From the NCBI GenBank assembly GCA_029266035.1, contig JAJUFH010000001.1:186001-250000 (forward strand): a DNA stretch of 64,000 nucleotides, written 5' to 3'. Under the pieces are notes generated by a model. It was not told where the DNA came from. It saw only the letters and a program-made list of their open reading frames with translations, and did not search any database. Shown here one piece after another: positions 1 to 7,916 of the stretch (position 1 is the first letter of the stretch; each line of letters opens with the position of its first letter). The position numbers and the translations under genes were made by a program. This DNA is from Sinomicrobium sp. (GTDB lineage Bacteria; Bacteroidota; Bacteroidia; Flavobacteriales; Flavobacteriaceae).

Positions 1-453
1 AAGCTCTTGTTTGGCTTGGTTATAAGTGAGTTCTATATTGTTGAATTCCTGGGCAGAAATTACCCCCTTATCAAAAAGCTCCTTATTCCTATTGTATTCT
101 ATTTTGGCATTCCTCAACGATATTTCAGCATTGCTCACCCTTCCCTTAGCGGTATTCAAGGCTTGTTCGTTGGGCACCACGGTTATTTTAGCTATGAGAT
201 CACCGGCTTGTAATTCATCGCCTTCTTCCACTAGTATTTCTCCTATGATACCAGATATCTGAGGCTTTATGGCAACCTCATCTTCCGGAATCACCTTCCC
301 TGTAGCTACTGATTTCTCCTCTATGGTCATTTTAAACGGTTGTTCCGTCTTGTAGGTTATGGGCGACTTACTATTGGACTTCACAAAATAAGCTGCAGCA
401 AAGAGTACTCCTACAATAAGAGCTCCGATTCCCAAATACTTTACTATTTTCAT
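1..453 (-). CDS. Efflux periplasmic adaptor (HlyD/MacA family), C-terminal part outside the window
   Basis: The minus-strand frame is open from an ATG at 453 to the window edge (151 codons). It begins with a membrane anchor (MKIVKYLGIGALIVGVLFAA), followed by a lipoyl/barrel-sandwich half (VIPEDEVAIKPQISGIIGEI, then VEEGDELQAGDLIAKI) and the start of the coiled-coil hairpin (sequence around NAEISLRNAKIEYNRNKELF). These are the usual parts of a membrane fusion protein that bridges an inner-membrane transporter and an outer-membrane TolC-type channel. The gene lies directly downstream of two MacB-like permeases and their ATPase, so it is most likely the MacA-like adaptor of the same system. The barrel and membrane-proximal domains are not seen. 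Confidence 0.9.
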   Translation of the reverse strand, partial: MKIVKYLGIGALIVGVLFAAAYFVKSNSKSPITYKTEQPFKMTIEEKSVATGKVIPEDEVAIKPQISGIIGEILVEEGDELQAGDLIAKITVVPNEQALNTAKGRVSNAEISLRNAKIEYNRNKELFDKGVISAQEFNNIELTYNQAKQEL

Positions 454-507
454 CTATGACACGCTAAATTAGTTAATCTTTATACTTTATTTGTTAGTTT
501 ACTCTAA

Positions 508-1773
508 CTATTCTTCCCTGAGGGCATCTATAGGTTTAATATTTACTGCCCGCTGTGCCGGAATAAGTCCGATCAAGGTTCCGAGTAAAATCATCACCAT
601 CAGGGCTCCTAAAATATAAGGTATGGGTACGGTGGGATTGGCATAGGGAAAATCACCATCTCCTCGAGTCACCAAATTGATTAAAGCCAATACAACAGAT
701 CCCATAATAATCCCCATGATTCCGGCAACCAAAGTGAGAAAAACCGATTCGAGCAGAATTTGCCCTCTCACCTCTGCAGGAGTAGCCCCCAAAGCCCTTC
801 TCACTCCTAGTTCACGAGTGCGCTCTTTTACCGATATCAGCAAAATATTTCCAATGGCAATTACCCCGGCCAAAATAGTAGCCATCCCAACAAAAAGAGA
901 TAAAAAGTTTAATCCTCGGGCAAAGCCAAATAACTTGGAAAAGGCCTCTCCCAGATTAAAGCCTCCAAAGGCTCTTTCATCGTCGGGATGCACCTTATGT
1001 CTGCGTTTGAGCAGACTTTTCACATCCTTTTCCAGGGCAACAATATCAACATTGTCGTAGGCCGCAATAGCCATCCACCCTACATTGTCGCCTGTATTGA
1101 ATATATTTCTATAGGTGGTATACGGCAACATAAGCGAATTATCGCCTTCAAAATCCACATTTTCCGATTTTTTATACACTCCTACCACCTGCAGGTATAT
1201 GTTGTTGAGTTTTACATATTCCCCTACCGGATCTTCGTCTTTGTCGAAGAGGTCGTTTCTCACCCGTTCTCCAATAACACAGACTTTCCGCTCCTTCTCA
1301 ATATCCATTTCATTGAGAAAACGCCCTCCTTCATAGATTTTTTTCTTCGATATTCTATCTACTTCAGGATAATCCCCAAAAACGGGAAAAGTACCATATT
1401 TTTCACCTCTTATAACCTGGGGCGGAGCACCTCCAAAAACACCCATCACATTTCGGGGAGCGATAAACTGAATCTCCGGCAACTTGTTTTTTAAGTCTTC
1501 TACATCACCGAGTTTCAAGCGTATATTTCTTCCAATCTTAAACCCTCCATAGGGAATGCTGGTGCGCTGTGTCCATATAAACATACTGTTGTTAGCAATA
1601 CCTTGAAACACCTTTTCAAAACCGTTGTCCAGTCCCTTGGTAGCCCCAGAAAGTGCGACGTACACAAAGATTCCCCATAACACCCCGATAATCGTGATTA
1701 CGGTACGCACCTTATTCTTGCGAATAGACCCGAAAATCTCCTGCCACGTATCTCTTTCAAAAATAAACCGCAT
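508..1773 (-). CDS. ABC transporter permease, MacB/FtsX type (second copy)
   Basis: This 421-residue protein has the MacB plan: one N-terminal transmembrane helix after a short cytoplasmic start (RDTWQEIFGSIRKNKVRT), a periplasmic MacB_PCD domain to about residue 275, then three C-terminal helices of the FtsX domain (from about 285), with the cytoplasmic coupling motif KERTRELGVRRALGATPAEV around residues 317-336. It ends in the common PAQRAVNIKPIDALREE tail. The protein is parallel to its neighbour encoded at 1790-3025 and the pair probably forms a heterodimer served by the ATPase at 3015-3719. The substrate cannot be read from sequence; macrolides, peptides and lipoprotein-like molecules are all known for this class. 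Confidence 0.92.
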   Translation of the reverse strand: MRFIFERDTWQEIFGSIRKNKVRTVITIIGVLWGIFVYVALSGATKGLDNGFEKVFQGIANNSMFIWTQRTSIPYGGFKIGRNIRLKLGDVEDLKNKLPEIQFIAPRNVMGVFGGAPPQVIRGEKYGTFPVFGDYPEVDRISKKKIYEGGRFLNEMDIEKERKVCVIGERVRNDLFDKDEDPVGEYVKLNNIYLQVVGVYKKSENVDFEGDNSLMLPYTTYRNIFNTGDNVGWMAIAAYDNVDIVALEKDVKSLLKRRHKVHPDDERAFGGFNLGEAFSKLFGFARGLNFLSLFVGMATILAGVIAIGNILLISVKERTRELGVRRALGATPAEVRGQILLESVFLTLVAGIMGIIMGSVVLALINLVTRGDGDFPYANPTVPIPYILGALMVMILLGTLIGLIPAQRAVNIKPIDALREE

Positions 1774-1789
1774 AGGTATTCTCTTTTTA

Positions 1790-3025
1790 TTATTCGTCTC
1801 TCAGCGCTACAATAGGTTTTACATTGGCCGCCTTTTTAGCCGGGACATATCCTGCCAGTACTCCAAAAAACACCAGTACAAGAGTGGCTGTTATCACTAT
1901 GCCCAGCCCTACTCCCGGATTACTGATAAAATAGTCTTCCTTAAAGCGATCGCCCATAGCAGAAAGCACTCCCACCCCCAACACCAGTCCGCCATAACCC
2001 GCTATAGTTGTGATAAAAATAGACTCTTGCAGCACTAGTCCTATGACCGATGCCGGTGTGGCTCCAAGCGCCTTTCGAACCCCCAATTCTTTGGTGCGTT
2101 CTTTCACTACAAAAACCATAATGTTACTGATACCTATCACTCCGGCTATCAGCGTGCCTATACCTACAAATACAACCACCAATTGCAAGATATTGGCAAA
2201 CATCATATTACGCTGAACGATATCGGCCATATTCCTCAAATAAATAGCATTTTGGTCGTCGGGAGCTATATTGTGCTTTGACTTTAGGTACTTTTGCAAG
2301 CTCAGGTCAAATGCCATAGCGCCGGCATAGCCGATATTGGTATTGTAAGTCAGTGTAATCTGCCCTATCTTATCGGTACCCTGATCCAGCATCTGACGCG
2401 TGGTGTAGGGCATATAGATAATCCGCTCTTCATTGTCGCCATCATCGTCCTGAAACACTCCTACTACGCGGTAAATAATCCCTCCAACATCCAAGAATTT
2501 CCCAAGGGCATTTTCCGATTTTCCAAACAAATCGAGTTCTACCAATCTACCGATAACGATATTCTTGCTTCTCTTTTCAAGGTCTTTTACATTGATATAC
2601 CGTCCTTTCATCAGTATAGTCTTCTGCATATCCTGGTAGGGTGGGGCTACAGCATTTATCGTATAACTATTAGATTCTCCTTTGTATTTCGCAGTAGCAC
2701 TAAAGGAAATTACCGGAGTAATCTCGTCGAGATAAAACGCAAAATCCTTTTTTATATCCTCTATATCGTCATTTCTAAATTCAATAGTCCTGCCGCTCTT
2801 AAAACCTTTATAGGGCTCAGAGGTGCGCCCGGGATAGATAGAAAAAGTATTGGTAGCATCTCCCATAAAAAATTCGTTAAAGGAATTCTTCAGTCCGTTG
2901 CCCATACCGTATAGCACAGTGAAAATAAATATCCCCAAGGCCACGGTAAAGCCCGACAAGAACGTCCTCAGCTTGTTTTTGCTGATGGTTTGGAATATTT
3001 CCTGCCAGCGATCTCTACTGAACAT
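1790..3025 (-). CDS. ABC transporter permease, MacB/FtsX type (first copy)
   Basis: The 411-residue product has the same architecture as the downstream permease: an N-terminal helix after MFSRDRWQEIFQTISKNK, a periplasmic MacB_PCD domain, and three C-terminal helices with the coupling motif KERTKELGVRKALGATPASV. Its start overlaps the 3' end of the ATPase gene by 11 bases, which indicates translational coupling. Together with the permease that follows it and the adaptor at the window start it forms an operon read ATPase - permease - permease - adaptor. Two non-identical permeases suggest a heterodimeric mechanotransmission-type transporter rather than the fused MacB seen in Proteobacteria. 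Confidence 0.92.
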   Translation of the reverse strand: MFSRDRWQEIFQTISKNKLRTFLSGFTVALGIFIFTVLYGMGNGLKNSFNEFFMGDATNTFSIYPGRTSEPYKGFKSGRTIEFRNDDIEDIKKDFAFYLDEITPVISFSATAKYKGESNSYTINAVAPPYQDMQKTILMKGRYINVKDLEKRSKNIVIGRLVELDLFGKSENALGKFLDVGGIIYRVVGVFQDDDGDNEERIIYMPYTTRQMLDQGTDKIGQITLTYNTNIGYAGAMAFDLSLQKYLKSKHNIAPDDQNAIYLRNMADIVQRNMMFANILQLVVVFVGIGTLIAGVIGISNIMVFVVKERTKELGVRKALGATPASVIGLVLQESIFITTIAGYGGLVLGVGVLSAMGDRFKEDYFISNPGVGLGIVITATLVLVFFGVLAGYVPAKKAANVKPIVALRDE

Positions 3026-3719
3026 ACGACGCAGCTCTTACCTGTTCCACTAAAGAATCTTCCACGATAACACCGTCTTTAAGGTGTATAATACGCTTAC
3101 ACATTTGCGCTATATCGGGTTCGTGTGTCACGATCAATATGGTTTTACCCTCGTCGTTGATTTGCTGTACGAGATCCATAATTTCGTATGAAGTCTTACT
3201 GTCTAAGGCTCCTGTAAGCTCATCGGCCAGCAATACCTTTGGCTCTGCAGCCATGGCACGAGCAATTGCAACGCGTTGCTTCTGCCCTCCCGACAATTCA
3301 CTGGGCAGGTGATGTGCCCAGTTTTTTAGTCCCACTTTTTCCAGATACCTCATAGACTTCTCCTGTCGTTCGTTTCTGTTTACGCGCTGATAATAGAGTG
3401 GCAATGCCACATTTTCTATGGCTGTTTTATAATTGATAAGATTGAAAGACTGAAAGATAAATCCGAGAAATTTATTTCTGTATTTGGCAGCTTTGGTCTC
3501 GTTGAGATTCTTGATTGGCACTCCATCTAAGATATAATCGCCTGAATCTGCTTCATCGAGCATTCCCAAAATATTGAGCAAGGTCGATTTTCCGGATCCG
3601 GAAGACCCCATAATCGCTACAAGTTCCCCCTCCTTTATAGACAGATTTAGTCCTTTTAGTACGTGAAGGGAATTGGCTCCCATGCGATAAGATTTGTGTA
3701 AGTCTTTTATTTCAATCAT
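3015..3719 (-). CDS. ABC transporter ATP-binding protein (MacB/LolD type)
   Basis: The 234-residue protein carries a full ABC ATPase: Walker A GSSGSGKST at residues 38-46, Q-loop near residue 90 (FIFQSFNLI), signature LSGGQ at 142-146, Walker B with D166 and E167, and the switch histidine in VTHEPDIA. The length and lack of membrane helices fit the LolD/MacB nucleotide-binding subgroup, which powers FtsX-like permeases working on the periplasmic side. It is the first gene of the operon. The sequence ahead of it has only a weak TAnnTTTG-like box (GTACCTTG on the minus strand near 3764-3771). Confidence 0.93.
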   Translation of the reverse strand: MIEIKDLHKSYRMGANSLHVLKGLNLSIKEGELVAIMGSSGSGKSTLLNILGMLDEADSGDYILDGVPIKNLNETKAAKYRNKFLGFIFQSFNLINYKTAIENVALPLYYQRVNRNERQEKSMRYLEKVGLKNWAHHLPSELSGGQKQRVAIARAMAAEPKVLLADELTGALDSKTSYEIMDLVQQINDEGKTILIVTHEPDIAQMCKRIIHLKDGVIVEDSLVEQVRAASYVQ

Positions 3720-3864
3720 GTTTTGGAGCTTTCTTTTTTTTGAAATATTTTGTGACCTTAATGCAAGGTACTACCGATGTTTAGACGCTAAAAAAAGCAA
3801 AACGTTACAACCTGGGCCTCAAAATTTTCTTTTTTTCACTTTTCAACAGGCCATACGCAAAATG

Positions 3865-5166
3865 TCAATCTTCCGAGAGCAATCTGTATATCAGTATGGC
3901 TGCCCTTAGTGTGAGGGCCTCAAAAGTTTCGATATTGATATTCTCCTCGGGGGAGTGTGCCCCTTCTCCCATAGCGCCCAAGCTATCCAGACAATCTACA
4001 TACTCGGCTACAAAAGACACATCAGCCGCTCCTTTTTTTAGCGGATCGGCGGCTTTCACCTCTCCCAATCCCATAGCCACACTTACCTCACTCAGCTTTT
4101 CAAGCAATTGTTTGTTTCCATCTGTAGGTTCCATGGCAGGGTAACTGTCAAAAAAAGAAATTTTCGCTTGGGTACCCGGCAAATTACGCGATACAATCTC
4201 TCTCATCTTTTCTCTAGCTTCTTCCTTCTGTTTTTCCGATATAAAACGCAGTCCACCGTCTACTACAGCCGTTCGGGCCACCACATTGGTCTTCCCAAAA
4301 GTATTTCCTTTGCTCAACACTTCGTTGTAAGAGACTTCGGTACCGCCCAGTACCGTTCCCGGATTGAAGGTCAGATAGCGATCACCTCTCAACTTCTCGT
4401 AAAACTCGTGCAGTATACGGGAGACTTCAAAAACGGCTCCTGCTCCTACTTCTTCACTAAAAATATCTGCAGAATGAGCCTGTTTACCGCTCACTTCAAC
4501 TTTCCATCCCGAAGAACCTCGTCGCGCCATAGTAGCTTCAGAAAAACCGGTTGAAGGCTCAAAACCCAAAGCCACATCGCTTCGTTTTGCTGCATCTATC
4601 AGTGCCTTTCGGCTTATTGACAAGGGCTTACCCGTATACTCTTCATCGCCCATCAGCGCTACCACCACCTGCCTATCTTTTAAAAGTCCGTTTTCGCTAA
4701 GAGCCTTTAAGGCATATAATAAAATGGTATTTCCACCTTTCATATCGTTTACTCCGGGGCCGGTAGCGGTGCTGTCATTTATTTTTTTCATAGTCTGAAA
4801 CGGACTATCTTCCTCAAAAACTGTATCCAAATGCCCTATAAGCAACACTCTTTTCCCCTTTGTCCCTTTTACCTCTGCAAAGAGATGCCCAGCTCTGTCC
4901 ATTTCGGCTGGCATATCCAACCACTGCGTTCCAAACCCAATTTCATCGAAAGCTTCAGAAAATACTTGCCCAACTTTCCGCACTCCGGCGTGGTTCATGG
5001 TTCCGCTGTTTATATTGACCACCTTTTCGACAAACTCCAACTGATCCTCAAAATTTCGACTTACAGCATCGGCAATCTGACGCTCTGTTTTGGAAAGATT
5101 TTGAGCGTGGCCTGTTACTACGGCCAACACCAATCCTGTACTGAAAAAAGTTCGGAGTCTCGACAT
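3865..5166 (-). CDS. Exported M20 family metallopeptidase (glutamate carboxypeptidase-like)
   Basis: This 433-residue protein has a cleavable signal peptide (about residues 1-21, ending GHAQ) and the M20 zinc peptidase core: HLD at 112-114 (first ligand His and the supporting Asp), bridging Asp in GPGVNDMKGG (D141), the catalytic Glu/ligand pair in MGDEEYTG (E175, E176), and a C-terminal His in EGAHSPEE. A dimerisation domain sits between roughly residues 210 and 330. The closest well-known relatives are carboxypeptidase G2-type enzymes that cleave C-terminal Glu from folates or peptides. A periplasmic location is inferred from the signal peptide. It reads in the same direction as the ABC operon but is separated from it by about 145 bases. 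Confidence 0.88.
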   Translation of the reverse strand: MSRLRTFFSTGLVLAVVTGHAQNLSKTERQIADAVSRNFEDQLEFVEKVVNINSGTMNHAGVRKVGQVFSEAFDEIGFGTQWLDMPAEMDRAGHLFAEVKGTKGKRVLLIGHLDTVFEEDSPFQTMKKINDSTATGPGVNDMKGGNTILLYALKALSENGLLKDRQVVVALMGDEEYTGKPLSISRKALIDAAKRSDVALGFEPSTGFSEATMARRGSSGWKVEVSGKQAHSADIFSEEVGAGAVFEVSRILHEFYEKLRGDRYLTFNPGTVLGGTEVSYNEVLSKGNTFGKTNVVARTAVVDGGLRFISEKQKEEAREKMREIVSRNLPGTQAKISFFDSYPAMEPTDGNKQLLEKLSEVSVAMGLGEVKAADPLKKGAADVSFVAEYVDCLDSLGAMGEGAHSPEENINIETFEALTLRAAILIYRLLSED

Positions 5167-5274
5167 GGATATAATTTTAATATAACAAGTGGCTAATTTA
5201 AGAATTTCATCGCACTTGTCTTGCGCAATACTTCACAATTCCCCTAGAGAATTATCTGAATTTGCAGAGCAATA

Positions 5275-6510
5275 TCAATCGAACCGCATCGCTTTGGACG
5301 GCACAATCCGGGTAATGATATAAGAAGGCACCAACAACATAAGCAAGCAGAGTCCCAATACCCCCAGATTGAGCCATACGATATAGCCTGCGCTGATATA
5401 CACTGGAGCCTCAGACACGTAGTAATTGGTCGGATCCAATTTGATCCACCCGGTGTATTTCTGCAAGAACAGCAATCCCAAACCTATGAGATTACCCCAA
5501 AAGAGGCCAATCAAAATCAGGTAGCCCGCATTGTAGAGAAAAATCTTGCGCACACTCCAATCTTCACTTCCCAAGGCCTTCAGAATACCGATCATGGGGG
5601 TGCGCTCTAAAATGAGTACAAGGAGGGCAGTAATCATATTAAACCCTCCTACTACTATAAGAATACCGATTATAAGAGCTGTGTTAAAGTCAAACATCCC
5701 CAACCATTCGAACATGGAAGGAAACTCTTGTAAAATGGTAGTCGAATCGAGGGTAGAAAGTGTTTGCCCATACACCTGATTACCTACCTCTTCCAGTCGG
5801 TCGAAATCGGAGATAAACAATTCAAACTTTCCTACCTGATCTTCTTCCCATCGATTCATACGCTGTATATGGCGCAGATCGGTAAACACAAATTTCGCAT
5901 CAAACTCCTGAAAACCGCTGTCGTACAACCCCGTCACCTTAAAAACACGCTGATTGGGTACAGTACTCTCCTCATCTCTCAGGAAAAATGCGTAGAAAGT
6001 ATCCCCTACTTTCAAGTTCAATCTATTGGCCAAGTAGTTGGAGAGTAAGACCTCATTATTGAGCTTTCCTGTATAATCGGGCAACCTCCCCTCTACTAGA
6101 TATTCAGAAAAATACCTCCAGTCGTAGTCCCTTCCCACTCCTTTTGCGATGATACCTTCAAAGGTATCTTCAAGACGGATGATCCCCGCCTTGGAACCCA
6201 CTCCTTGTATATGTATAATTTCGGGTATGGATGTAAATTCGGGATAAAAATCTTGGTTTAAAGATATTGGATGTACCGAGACTTCAGACTGGTTATTGTC
6301 GTAATTGTAGATTTGTATATGTCCGTTAAAAGCGGCAACCTTCTCTCTGATCTTTTGTTGCAAGCCCACTCCCGCCGCTACCGAAACCAGCATTACTACC
6401 AGGCCTATGGCTATAGCAGCTATCGCAATTTTTATAATTGGTGCCGATACACTACTTTTATAATCTTTCGACCTAATGATGCGTTTTGCTATGAAAAACT
6501 CTAAATTCAA
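5275..6510 (-). CDS. FtsX-family ABC permease, LolC/LolE-like; TTG start
   Basis: The product (411 residues from the proposed start) has an N-terminal helix right after MNLEFFIAKRI, a periplasmic MacB_PCD domain and three C-terminal helices with LILERTPMIGILKALGS as the coupling motif, matching the LolE-like permeases of Flavobacteriia. The frame is open much further upstream, but homologues in this phylum begin with an MN-EFFIAKRI-type sequence directly ahead of the first helix, and the codon at that point is TTG at 6510. A perfect TAnnTTTG box (TATTTTTG, minus strand, 6542-6535) sits about 25 bases ahead of this TTG, supporting the short form. No ATPase gene is adjacent, as usual for this family in the phylum. 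The likely role is lipoprotein release from the inner membrane; the exact substrate is not certain. Confidence 0.85.
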   Translation of the reverse strand: MNLEFFIAKRIIRSKDYKSSVSAPIIKIAIAAIAIGLVVMLVSVAAGVGLQQKIREKVAAFNGHIQIYNYDNNQSEVSVHPISLNQDFYPEFTSIPEIIHIQGVGSKAGIIRLEDTFEGIIAKGVGRDYDWRYFSEYLVEGRLPDYTGKLNNEVLLSNYLANRLNLKVGDTFYAFFLRDEESTVPNQRVFKVTGLYDSGFQEFDAKFVFTDLRHIQRMNRWEEDQVGKFELFISDFDRLEEVGNQVYGQTLSTLDSTTILQEFPSMFEWLGMFDFNTALIIGILIVVGGFNMITALLVLILERTPMIGILKALGSEDWSVRKIFLYNAGYLILIGLFWGNLIGLGLLFLQKYTGWIKLDPTNYYVSEAPVYISAGYIVWLNLGVLGLCLLMLLVPSYIITRIVPSKAMRFD

Positions 6511-6514
6511 CGGG

Positions 6515-7807
6515 ATGTTTTGTTTTACAAACCCCAAAAATACATTTTTATTACGGTACTTCCTCGAAATTATAAGGAAGGGCAACCAACTTCCTCCACT
6601 CGTTTTTCTCTTGTTGCTGCTGTCTTGCAGCAATAGAGCCTCTTCCAAAGCTACAACAGACCTAACACTATCAAACAATGCCGTTCCACAAACGACGATA
6701 GAAACCGGAGCCGATCAAACAGAAAAATACCTACCTCTACTAAATGGCAAGCGAGTAGGTGTTGTAGCCAATCCCTCCAGCATTATTTTCAGAGATCAGA
6801 AAAAGAACTCCTATGTTCACTTGGTAGACAGTCTGCTCAGCAGAGGGGTAAACATAGAGAAGGTCTTTGCTCCGGAACACGGTTTTCGGGGAACTGCAGA
6901 AGCCGGAGAAACTGTGAAAGACGGCAAAGATCCGACTACAAGACTCGAGGTAATTTCTCTTTACGGCAGCAACAAAAAACCAAAACCCGAACAACTAAAA
7001 GACATCGACATCATCGTTTTTGATCTCCAAGATGTAGGTGTTCGTTTTTACACCTATATCTCTACACTTCACTATGTGATGGAAGCCTGTGCTGAACTTC
7101 AAAAACCACTGCTTATCCTCGACCGTCCCAATCCAAACGGGCACTTTATAGACGGCCCTATACTCGAGCCACAGCACAAGAGTTTTATCGGTATGCATCC
7201 CATACCCGTAGCTCACGGTATGACCATAGGTGAATACGCCCTGATGATAAACGGTGAAAAGTGGCTAGAAAAAGGAGTACAATGCCCAATTCAAGTGATT
7301 AGTTGTGCCAATTATACCAAAGATATGCCTTATCAACTTCCCGTAAAACCATCGCCAAACTTGCCCAATGCTCAGGCGGTCAACCTCTACCCCAGCATCT
7401 GTTTTTTTGAAGGCACTGATGTAAGTGAAGGAAGGGGTACCGACAAACAGTTTCAAATATACGGTTCGCCCTATCTCCCCAAATCAAAATATCCCTACAG
7501 TTTTACCCCTGAGCCCAATGCTGGGGCTGCCAAACCCGAACACCTCGGAAAACTATGCTATGGAGAAGATCTCTCCAGCACAGAAAGATTGCAGCGCATA
7601 GAACTCAAATGGCTTATCAGAGCTTATCAAAGTACTGCAAAGAAAGAAGACTTCTTCACCGACTTCTTCGTCAAGCTGGCAGGGACAAAACAGCTCCGCC
7701 AACAAATCGAATCTGGAACGGCTGAAAGTGAGATCAGGGCGAGTTGGCAAGAAGGATTGAAAGCATTTAAAAAGATTCGGAAAAAGTATTTACTGTACCG
7801 TGAATAG
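6515..7807 (+). CDS. namZ: DUF1343 lipoprotein, NamZ-type exo-beta-N-acetylmuramidase (GH171)
   Basis: The protein has a lipoprotein signal (hydrophobic run then LLSC, with the Cys at about residue 38 from the ATG at 6515) and a DUF1343 catalytic region with the family landmarks GKRVGVVANPSS, FAPEHGFRG-AEAGE, VFDLQDVGVRFYTY, LDRPNPNG and EGTDVSEGRGT. NamZ enzymes release N-acetylmuramic acid from the non-reducing ends of peptidoglycan fragments during cell-wall recycling. Three in-frame ATGs exist (6476, 6491, 6515); I give the last because earlier ones run into the divergent LolE-like gene. A start at ATT 6569 or ATA 6572 would give an ideal lipoprotein signal (MRKGNQLPPLVFLLLLLSC) and fits the promoter box at 6541. 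Function is from family knowledge. Confidence 0.85.
   Translation: MFCFTNPKNTFLLRYFLEIIRKGNQLPPLVFLLLLLSCSNRASSKATTDLTLSNNAVPQTTIETGADQTEKYLPLLNGKRVGVVANPSSIIFRDQKKNSYVHLVDSLLSRGVNIEKVFAPEHGFRGTAEAGETVKDGKDPTTRLEVISLYGSNKKPKPEQLKDIDIIVFDLQDVGVRFYTYISTLHYVMEACAELQKPLLILDRPNPNGHFIDGPILEPQHKSFIGMHPIPVAHGMTIGEYALMINGEKWLEKGVQCPIQVISCANYTKDMPYQLPVKPSPNLPNAQAVNLYPSICFFEGTDVSEGRGTDKQFQIYGSPYLPKSKYPYSFTPEPNAGAAKPEHLGKLCYGEDLSSTERLQRIELKWLIRAYQSTAKKEDFFTDFFVKLAGTKQLRQQIESGTAESEIRASWQEGLKAFKKIRKKYLLYRE
6535..6542 (-). promoter_or_regulatory. -7 promoter box of the LolE-like gene
   Basis: The minus strand reads TATTTTTG, a full match to the Bacteroidota sigma factor -7 consensus TAnnTTTG. Transcription would start near 6528 and leave a leader of under 20 bases before the proposed TTG start at 6510. 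The box overlaps the divergent -7-like box on the plus strand by two bases. Confidence 0.5.
6541..6548 (+). promoter_or_regulatory. -7-like box, possible promoter of the NamZ-like gene
   Basis: The plus strand reads TACATTTT, seven of eight matches to TAnnTTTG. If real, transcription begins near 6555, downstream of every in-frame ATG of the NamZ-like gene, which would force an ATT (6569) or ATA (6572) start. The assignment is weak alone and is discussed as a finding. Confidence 0.3.
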
Positions 7808-7851
7808 TTCTTTTCCACACTCACACAGGAGAGCGGATTTCTCTGAACCGT

Positions 7852-7888
7852 AAAAAAGATAGCCCGGAAAACAAACTGTATTCCGGGC
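7852..7888 (-). terminator. Rho-independent terminator of asnB
   Basis: GCCCGGAA (7862-7869) pairs with TTCCGGGC (7881-7888) around an 11-base loop. Read on the minus strand, the stem is followed after four bases by a T6 run. It lies just past the asnB stop codon. Confidence 0.6.
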
Positions 7889-7916
7889 AATCATATAGTT
7901 GGTTGGTTTTGGCTAT

